Assembly: GCA_024639415.1 (NCBI GenBank)
Contig: JAHEIK010000259.1
Location: forward strand, 1 to 5,917
Source of the DNA: Planctomycetota bacterium
GTDB taxonomy: Bacteria > Planctomycetota > PLA2 > JAEUHO01
DNA: 5,917 nucleotides
Direction of reading: 5' to 3'
Notes under the pieces: generated by a model
The model's input: the letters and a program-made list of their open reading frames with translations, nothing else
Database searches by the model: none
Told to the model about the DNA's origin: nothing
Part shown: positions 1 to 4,743 of the stretch, piece by piece
Position numbering within the stretch: the first letter of the stretch is position 1
Layout: each line of letters starts with the position of its first letter
Translations under genes and position numbers: made by a program

Positions 1-12
1 GAGATGGAGTGA
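1..12 (+). CDS. Possible last codons of an upstream gene (partial)
   Basis: Frame 1 reads Glu-Met-Glu-stop (TGA at 10-12), ending one base before the GTG start at 14. That tight spacing is typical of a co-transcribed upstream gene. If the next gene is a CdaR/YbbR homologue, the expected neighbour is the diadenylate cyclase gene cdaA, but four codons cannot identify a product. This is inference from position only. Confidence 0.3.
   Translation, partial: EME
6..9 (+). promoter_or_regulatory. Likely ribosome binding site for the YbbR-like gene
   Basis: GGAG lies four bases before the GTG at 14 and overlaps the end of the putative upstream reading frame. The spacing is short but usable. It supports the GTG as the start and suggests translational coupling to whatever lies upstream. 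Confidence 0.45.
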
Positions 13-13
13 C

Positions 14-1210
14 GTGAGAACGCCGGCTCCCCACGACCGCCCGACACTGGCCGGCTCGCGCCGCACCAACTGGAAGGTCTGGATCTTCCAGGAGTGGGGC
101 CTGCTGCTGCTGGCCGCGGCCCTGGCCCTCGTGATCTGGGACATCACCAGCCGACGTGTCGTGAAGACGCACATCCTCGACGACGTGGAGATCCGCCTGG
201 TCGTGGATCCTTCGATTCGCGACCGGGTCGGCGCGGTTCTCACGGGCAAGACGACGAAGGACTTCGAGCTCTTCTGCTCGGAGCGCGAGAAGAACGAGGC
301 GCTCGAGGCGCTGAACGTCGAGGGCCGGCCCGTGGTGACGATGCGCATCACGCAGGAGATCAAGTCCGACAAGCGCGACCTCAACGCCCGGATCGACAAG
401 TACGACTGGCCCTTCGCCAACCACGACCGCATCCTGGTCCAAGCCAGCGCGGAGGCTCCCTCCGGCGAGGTCTTCCCGCTCGCCTCGGCGCACCCCCGGG
501 TGGGCTGGCTCGACGCGGCGGCGGCGACGAACCCGACGGCTGCACAGCTGGCCGCGCGCGGCATTCGGGCTGACATCAAGCTCTCGCTGGAGAAGGTGAG
601 TCTCATGGCGCCCAAGGGGCGCGAGGACGATGCGGCCTACACGCTGCTGTTCCCGGACCCGGTGAACCTGGTCTCCGTCGCGGGCGAGCTGGTGGCCGAC
701 GGCGACGTCCCCTTCGATCGCAAGCTGACCTACGACCTCACCTTCGAAGGCTGGCGTGGCGCGACGGACACGGCGTGGCGGCAGACCCTGAACCTGCCGG
801 CCATCCGCGCCACCGTCACACTCACGCAGACGGAGCCGCGGGAGCTGCAGAACCGCCTGCTGATCCAGCTGCCCGAGGACTACGAGGTCAGGGACGAGCG
901 CCAGAAGTGGGTCGGCGTGATCGCTGCCGGCAGGCTGCGACTGATCGGCACGCTCAAGGGCCCCAAGACCGTGCTCGACGAGTTGGCGAGCGACTTGGCG
1001 GGGTGGGCCTGGGGTCTCGAGATCACCGACCCGTCGCAGCTGCCGGACGGCACGATGGGCAACGGCACTTCCGAGTGGAAGAAGGTCGGCGCACGCTTCT
1101 TCTGGTTCCCGACCCGCGCGAAGTACCGCGATCAGGGCGTGACGTTCCTGCCGGCCGACGGGCAGGACGCGTTCGACGTCCAAGTGCGCTGGAACCCCAG
1201 GAAACCCTAA
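14..1210 (+). CDS. YbbR/CdaR-like single-span membrane protein
   Basis: This 398-residue protein has a short basic cytoplasmic N-terminus, one hydrophobic segment at about residues 28-44 (a WGLLLLAAALALVIW core) and a long extracytoplasmic remainder. A membrane segment of this style followed by beta-rich repeats is the YbbR plan. Residues 312-324 (GTLKGPKTVLDEL) resemble the 'V.GpksvldkI' motif that recurs in YbbR repeats; I see only this one clear copy. In Firmicutes the family member CdaR binds and modulates the membrane diadenylate cyclase CdaA, which makes c-di-AMP, and is encoded with cdaA and glmM. Here glmM is the next gene but on the opposite strand, which supports the family call. 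The GTG start follows a GGAG and keeps the whole membrane anchor. The central region (about 85-290) is not recognisable to me. A different membrane-anchored beta protein is possible, and regulation of c-di-AMP is inferred, not shown. Confidence 0.6.
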   Translation: MRTPAPHDRPTLAGSRRTNWKVWIFQEWGLLLLAAALALVIWDITSRRVVKTHILDDVEIRLVVDPSIRDRVGAVLTGKTTKDFELFCSEREKNEALEALNVEGRPVVTMRITQEIKSDKRDLNARIDKYDWPFANHDRILVQASAEAPSGEVFPLASAHPRVGWLDAAAATNPTAAQLAARGIRADIKLSLEKVSLMAPKGREDDAAYTLLFPDPVNLVSVAGELVADGDVPFDRKLTYDLTFEGWRGATDTAWRQTLNLPAIRATVTLTQTEPRELQNRLLIQLPEDYEVRDERQKWVGVIAAGRLRLIGTLKGPKTVLDELASDLAGWAWGLEITDPSQLPDGTMGNGTSEWKKVGARFFWFPTRAKYRDQGVTFLPADGQDAFDVQVRWNPRKP

Positions 1211-1247
1211 CGATCACCCTGACGACCAAAGGTCGTCAGGGTGATCG
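1211..1247. terminator. Perfect 17-bp hairpin just after the YbbR-like gene
   Basis: CGATCACCCTGACGACC at 1211-1227 is exactly complementary to GGTCGTCAGGGTGATCG at 1231-1247, with an AAA loop. It begins on the base after the TAA stop. Position and strength fit a transcription terminator or a 3'-end stabilising stem for the plus-strand transcript. No T-run follows on either strand, so it is not a textbook intrinsic terminator; because it is symmetric, it could also stop minus-strand readthrough from glmM. Confidence 0.75.
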
Positions 1248-1363
1248 CCAGGGAACCTCCCACACGGCCTGCGGCCGCGCGGGGCCCGTTGGACATGTGG
1301 ACGCTGGTGCGCCCTCCGCCGGCTCCGGGCGCAGGATCGAACGCTCCCGAGGGTGAGAGGTCT

Positions 1364-1418
1364 ACGCCGTATGGGGGCTGGCCCCACCCCGTCGGAACTC
1401 GAACGCCGTACCGAGGCT
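1364..1418. repeat. Two imperfect 16-base direct repeats, 39 bases apart
   Basis: ACGCCGTATGGGGGCT at 1364-1379 and ACGCCGTACCGAGGCT at 1403-1418 match at 13 of 16 positions. A third, inverted copy at 1464-1479 matches the second at 15 of 16 positions and forms the other arm of the long inverted repeat. Three related copies in about 115 bases suggest a modular repeat and not chance similarity. I cannot tell its function from one locus. Confidence 0.55.
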
Positions 1419-1476
1419 CGTCTTCTTCGCCGGGATTGGCCGCGAACGCCGGAGGAAAAAACCAGCCTCGGTACGG
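1406..1476. repeat. Long imperfect inverted repeat downstream of glmM (terminator or extragenic element)
   Basis: CCGTACCGAGGCT at 1406-1418 is perfectly complementary to AGCCTCGGTACGG at 1464-1476 (13 bp). The interior continues with partial complementarity (TCGTCTTCTTCGCCGG against CCGGAGGAAAAAACCA), giving a roughly 70-base hairpin. It begins three bases past the glmM stop, so it probably ends or protects the glmM transcript. On the minus strand six T residues (1460-1455) lie inside the structure, not after it, which is unusual for an intrinsic terminator. A REP- or MITE-like repeat or a small structured RNA are alternatives. Confidence 0.6.
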
Positions 1477-1478
1477 GG

Positions 1479-2834
1479 TTAGGACTCTGAGCGGGCGATG
1501 GCGGCCAGGGCCTCGACCGCACGCTCGACCTGCGCCGCATCCCGGCCCTCGGCCATGATCCGTAGCAGCGGCTCCGTCCCGCTGTAGCGGATCACGAAGC
1601 GCCCCGCGCCGGCGAGCGCCTGCTCCTGCTCGCGCCACGCAGCCTGGAACACCGGCCAGTCGTCGAGCGGCTTGCGCGCGGCCATCCGCACGTTGATCAG
1701 CGTCTGAGGCCGGCGCGGACGCAGCGTCCGCAGCTCCGACAACGGCCGCCCCAGCCTGCGCGCCGCCTGCAAGACGGCGATGCCCGCGAACAGGCCGTCG
1801 CCGATCAGGCAGCCATCGGCATCCGTGCGCGGCAGCACGACGTGGCCCGCCGGCTCCCCGCCGAACACCGCGCCGAGTTCGCGCATGCGCTCGGCGACGT
1901 TGCGGTCCCCCACCTTCGTACGCTCCAGCTTGACGCCGAGGCCTTGCAGGTACTCCTCGAGACCGAGGTTGGCCATCACCGTGCCCACCACCGAGTCGGC
2001 CGGCACACCACCGTGCTCGCGCGCATCGGTCGCAAGGATCGCCAGCAGGTCGTCGCCGTCGAGCACGTCGCCGTGCTCGTCGGCGACCAGTACCCGGTCG
2101 GCATCGCCGTCGAAGGCCAGGCCGCCGTCTACGTCCGCCTGCTGCACCCAGCCCAGCCACTCGCCCGGATGCTCGGTGCCGCAGTCCTCGTTGATCGGTC
2201 GATCGCCGGCCTTGTGCAGGTAGGCCACCTCGAGCCCCAATCCCTCGAGCGCCATCGGCGCCGTGGTGGTGGCTGCGCCGGCGGAGAGATCGACGATGAG
2301 GCGCATGCCCGAGACGTCGCCCAGCGATGCCAGCTCGTCCGCGACGGACACCGCATAGCGCGCCGCCGCAGCCGCATCGCGCGCGGGCGGGCCGCCGTCG
2401 ACGCCCTCGTCCAGGCCGTCGATCAGCGCCTCGACCTGGGCCTCTTCGGCGACCGAAAGCTTGCGACCGTCGCCTAGGAACGGCTTGATGCCGTTGTATT
2501 CGGGCGGATTGTGCGAAGCGCTCACCGCACACCCCAGCGCGAAGTCCTCGGTGGCCGTAAGCCACGCCAGCGCCGGTGAGGGCAGCACGCCCGCGTCGAT
2601 GACCTCCGCGCCCTCGGCCGCCATGCGCCCGGCCAGCGCGCCCACGATGGCTGCGCCGCTGGGCCTGGGGTCGCGGGCAAGCAGGATCCGCAGCGGCTCT
2701 GCGTCCGCCTTCTGCTCTCGGACGAAGGAGGCCAGGGCACGGCCGATGCGCTGGACGTGGGCGTCGGTCAGGCGCCCGGATCCCGCTACGTCGCGAATGC
2801 CGTCGGTGCCGAAGAATCGCGCGGCTGCTGTCAT
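1479..2834 (-). CDS. glmM: Phosphoglucosamine mutase
   Basis: This 451-residue enzyme (family usually about 445) converts glucosamine-6-phosphate to glucosamine-1-phosphate, the step before UDP-GlcNAc, in the cytoplasm. The phosphohexomutase signatures appear in order: FFGTDGIRD at 7-15; the SASHNP loop at 105-110 with the phosphoserine at Ser107; INEDCGTEHP at 214-223; the metal loop DGDADR at 242-247; the GlmM-typical RTKVGDRNV at 305-313; the sugar-recognition loop GGEPAGH at 325-331; and the phosphate-binding RYSGTEPLLR at 416-425. The RTKVGDR and TVMANLGLE stretches favour GlmM over phosphomannomutase (ManB). The start is the ATG at 2834, directly behind GGAGGAG; an in-frame ATG at 2867 would add an atypical 11-residue leader. 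The sugar loop has Ala329 where GlmM usually has Ser. The gene faces the YbbR-like gene and diverges from tsaB. Confidence 0.96.
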   Translation of the reverse strand: MTAAARFFGTDGIRDVAGSGRLTDAHVQRIGRALASFVREQKADAEPLRILLARDPRPSGAAIVGALAGRMAAEGAEVIDAGVLPSPALAWLTATEDFALGCAVSASHNPPEYNGIKPFLGDGRKLSVAEEAQVEALIDGLDEGVDGGPPARDAAAAARYAVSVADELASLGDVSGMRLIVDLSAGAATTTAPMALEGLGLEVAYLHKAGDRPINEDCGTEHPGEWLGWVQQADVDGGLAFDGDADRVLVADEHGDVLDGDDLLAILATDAREHGGVPADSVVGTVMANLGLEEYLQGLGVKLERTKVGDRNVAERMRELGAVFGGEPAGHVVLPRTDADGCLIGDGLFAGIAVLQAARRLGRPLSELRTLRPRRPQTLINVRMAARKPLDDWPVFQAAWREQEQALAGAGRFVIRYSGTEPLLRIMAEGRDAAQVERAVEALAAIARSES

Positions 2835-2836
2835 CG

Positions 2837-2843
2837 CTCCTCC
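2837..2843 (-). promoter_or_regulatory. Strong ribosome binding site of glmM
   Basis: Read on the minus strand, GGAGGAG sits two bases before the ATG at 2834. It decides the start against the in-frame ATG at 2867, which lies upstream of it. Confidence 0.75.
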
Positions 2844-2950
2844 ACCGGAATCGCGCCGTTCTACCACCGGCCGCGCGGTCCCTGGAAAGCCCTCCGGCTG
2901 CGCCCCGCCGGTCCCGCGGCCGATCCAAGGAATTGCCCCACAGCCCTCCT

Positions 2951-2954
2951 AGGA
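2951..2954 (+). promoter_or_regulatory. Ribosome binding site of tsaB
   Basis: AGGA ends seven bases before the ATG at 2962, a normal spacing. It supports that start over the out-of-frame ATG at 2954. Confidence 0.6.
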
Positions 2955-2961
2955 TGACCCC

Positions 2962-3609
2962 ATGCCCACCCTGGCCATCGCAACGAGCGGACCTGACGGC
3001 GGACTGGCCCTCCAGTGCGCAGCGGGCACCGTCTACGACGTGCCGCTGGCCGCCGGCCGCGGGCGCGGCCGCGACGTCATGCCGGCCCTCCAGGGACTGC
3101 TGGCAGACGCCGGGCTGGGCGCCGCGGACCTGACGACGCTCGTCGTCGACGTCGGCCCGGGCTCGTTCACGGGCGTGCGCGTCGGCGTGACCGTCGCCAA
3201 GACGCTCGCGTGGACCCTGGGACTCGAGGTGCGGGCCGTGAACAGCCTCGACCTCCTCGCAGCGTGTGCTCCGGCCGACGGCGCGGTCCTGGCTGTGCGC
3301 GACGCAGGGCGCGGCACCGTGTACCACCGGCGCGCGGCGCCGGGCGGCGAACCGATCCTCGGCCGCAGCCCGGGCGAGACGCTGCGTGACGCTGCCGCAG
3401 GCAGCACGATCGTGGGCGAGGAAGCCGCGGCACTCGCCGAGCGCTTCGCGTGGCAGGGCCGGCCCCTGGACGTCCGACCGGGAGCCAAGACGCTGCTGCG
3501 TCTCGGCTTGTCGTCGCAGGCTGGGACCGTCGTGCGCGCACACGACCTCGCCCCCCTCTACCTGCAAGCGTCGGCGCCCGAGCGCAAGGCCGCAGGCGAG
3601 CAGGACTGA
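2962..3609 (+). CDS. tsaB: tRNA t6A37 biosynthesis protein TsaB
   Basis: TsaB (YeaZ) pairs with TsaD and TsaE in the cytoplasm to transfer threonylcarbamoyl to A37 of ANN-decoding tRNAs. TsaB is a catalytically inactive scaffold of the ASKHA fold. The 215-residue length is close to the family norm. The hallmark GPGSFTGVRVG lies at residues 65-75, followed by the usual helix (AKTLAW) and NSLDLLA. The C-terminal DLAPLYLQAS matches the 'P.YLR' ending of TsaB proteins. The N-terminal strand reads IATSGPDGGLAL, where many homologues have an Asp before TS. The Asp-Ala-Arg that often precedes the central strand is DAGRGTVY here. The gene begins the rightward operon and ends two bases before alr. tsaD, tsaE, tsaC and rimI are not in the window. 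TsaD itself is excluded by length and the absence of its metal-binding HxxxH motif. Confidence 0.93.
   Translation: MPTLAIATSGPDGGLALQCAAGTVYDVPLAAGRGRGRDVMPALQGLLADAGLGAADLTTLVVDVGPGSFTGVRVGVTVAKTLAWTLGLEVRAVNSLDLLAACAPADGAVLAVRDAGRGTVYHRRAAPGGEPILGRSPGETLRDAAAGSTIVGEEAAALAERFAWQGRPLDVRPGAKTLLRLGLSSQAGTVVRAHDLAPLYLQASAPERKAAGEQD
3602..3605 (+). promoter_or_regulatory. Ribosome binding site of alr inside the end of tsaB
   Basis: AGGA lies in the last codons of tsaB, six bases before the ATG at 3612. It fixes the alr start against the longer in-frame reading that begins at 3450 and implies that translation of alr is coupled to tsaB. Confidence 0.6.
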
Positions 3610-3611
3610 CC

Positions 3612-4742
3612 ATGCTCCAAGCGCGTACCTGGGCGGAGGTCGACCTCGGGGCCCTCGAGCACAACCTCGAGTTGGTGCGCACCGCGTCCGGCGAAGGCGT
3701 GAACGTGATGCTCGTCGTGAAGGCGGATGCCTACGGCCACGGCGCCGTGCCCGTCTCGTGGCACCTGCTGCAGCACGGCGCGAACGCGCTCGGCGTCGGG
3801 GACTCGACCGAAGCGTTGGAGTTGCGCGAGTCCGGCATCACCGCCCCCATCGTGATCCTGGGCGCCGTCGTCGAGGGCGAGATGGAGGCCGTCGCACGCG
3901 GCGGCATCGACGTGACCGTGCACTCCGGCGATCGCGTGCGCGCGCTGCGCCGTGTGCTCGGCCGCTCCGGCCCCAAGGTCGGCGTCCACATCAAGGTCGA
4001 CACGGGCATGGGGCGCCTCGGCTGCCACCCGGAGCGCGTCCCCGGGATCGCCCGGGAGGTCCGCCGCTCGCGCTGCCTGACCTTGCGCGGCATCTCCACG
4101 CACCTGGCCTCGGCCGAACCGGACGGTGGCAAGCTCGCCGACCTCCAGCTCCGACGCTTCCGACGCGTCCTGCGCACGCTGGAAGGCGAGGGTCTGCTGC
4201 CGCCGTGGCGCCACGTGCACGCCAGCTCGGGCGTCATGAGCTCCCTGCCGGCCGCGTTCAACTACGTCCGGCCCGGTCTGGCCGTCTACGGCCTCGACCC
4301 GCACGGCCGCCGTGGCTCCGATCTGCTGCCGGCGCTGCGCTGGCGCACCCAGATCGTCTTCCTCAAGGACCATCGCAAGGGCACCCGCATCGGCTATGGA
4401 GCGACCTGGCGCGCCGGGCGCAAGACCCGTGTCGCGACCCTTCCGGTCGGCTACAACGATGGCTACCGCTATGCCTTCTCCAATCGTGCGGACGTGCTCG
4501 TGCGCGGCCGTCGTTGCCCGGTCATCGGGCGGGTGTCGATGGACTACACGACCGTGGACGTGACCGACGTACCCGACGCCAGCGTGGGAGATGCCGTGAC
4601 GCTCCTGGGCACGGACGGCGATGCGTGCATCGGGGCGGAGGAACTCGCCACCCTCGCGGACACGATCTCGTACGAGATCCTCTGCGGCATCGGCCGCCGC
4701 GTGAAGCGCCACTACACGGCGCGCGACGCCGGAACGCGCTGA
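3612..4742 (+). CDS. alr: Alanine racemase (PLP-dependent)
   Basis: This 376-residue cytoplasmic enzyme interconverts L- and D-alanine, supplying D-Ala for peptidoglycan. It has the N-terminal PLP barrel and C-terminal beta domain of fold type III racemases. The PLP lysine is Lys37 in VVKADAYGHG (34-44). IKVDTGMGRLG at 127-137 carries Lys128 and Arg135, equivalent to the carboxylated lysine and PLP-contacting arginine of the Geobacillus enzyme. VRPGLAVYG is at 219-227. The second catalytic base is Tyr262 in RIGYGATW. PVGYNDGY is at 278-285, and the substrate-binding Met310-Asp311 lie in GRVSMD. All key residues are present, so it should be active. The start at 3612 has an AGGA and gives the standard N-terminus (TWAEVDLGALEHN). 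The gene lies two bases after tsaB and one base before the next gene, so it is mid-operon. A broad-specificity amino-acid racemase is less likely but possible. Confidence 0.96.
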   Translation: MLQARTWAEVDLGALEHNLELVRTASGEGVNVMLVVKADAYGHGAVPVSWHLLQHGANALGVGDSTEALELRESGITAPIVILGAVVEGEMEAVARGGIDVTVHSGDRVRALRRVLGRSGPKVGVHIKVDTGMGRLGCHPERVPGIAREVRRSRCLTLRGISTHLASAEPDGGKLADLQLRRFRRVLRTLEGEGLLPPWRHVHASSGVMSSLPAAFNYVRPGLAVYGLDPHGRRGSDLLPALRWRTQIVFLKDHRKGTRIGYGATWRAGRKTRVATLPVGYNDGYRYAFSNRADVLVRGRRCPVIGRVSMDYTTVDVTDVPDASVGDAVTLLGTDGDACIGAEELATLADTISYEILCGIGRRVKRHYTARDAGTR

Positions 4743-4743
4743 G

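Larger units (their letters stand above)
1211..1478. other. Non-coding gap between converging genes, rich in inverted repeats
   Basis: These 268 bases separate the 3' ends of two genes facing each other. Open frames cross the gap on both strands, but they are short, low-complexity (Arg/Pro/Gly-rich) and lack convincing starts. Besides the perfect hairpin at 1211-1247 there is GCGCCC/GGGCGC at 1309-1314/1327-1332, a GGGG-CTGG-CCCC stem at 1374-1385, and the long inverted repeat at 1406-1476. The region most likely handles termination from both sides and may hold a repeated extragenic element. Confidence 0.7.
2835..2961. promoter_or_regulatory. Divergent upstream region of glmM and tsaB
   Basis: These 127 bases separate the divergent starts of glmM and tsaB and must hold the promoters of both if neither is read from further away. 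I see no convincing -35/-10 pair in either direction. There is a small GC-rich stem (CCGGC at 2894-2898 with GCCGG at 2907-2911). No recognisable riboswitch, including glmS-type, is visible. The promoter role is inferred from position only. Confidence 0.4.

Noticed and set aside
1241..1558. Small plus-strand open frame in the convergent gap
   Set aside because: It starts inside the hairpin arm, has no ribosome binding site, reads as low-complexity Pro/Gly/Arg, and ends inside glmM on the opposite strand. The repeated Tyr-Gly motifs come from the DNA repeats.
2835..2867. Upstream in-frame start for glmM at 2867
   Set aside because: The strong GGAGGAG lies downstream of it, just before the ATG at 2834, and the extra residues are not typical of GlmM.
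2835..2961. Sigma-70-like promoter boxes or a riboswitch between glmM and tsaB
   Set aside because: Candidate boxes such as TAGAAC on the minus strand lack a suitable -35 partner at normal spacing, and no known riboswitch core is visible.
1207..3567. 786-codon minus-strand open frame spanning glmM and tsaB
   Set aside because: It runs in a different frame from glmM, is dominated by Arg/Ala/Gly runs, and covers two well-identified genes. This is the usual antisense artefact of high-GC coding sequence.
3450..3611. N-terminal extension of alr starting at 3450
   Set aside because: It would overlap the last 160 bases of tsaB and add an Arg/Pro-rich leader not found in alanine racemases. The start at 3612 has its own AGGA and the canonical N-terminus.
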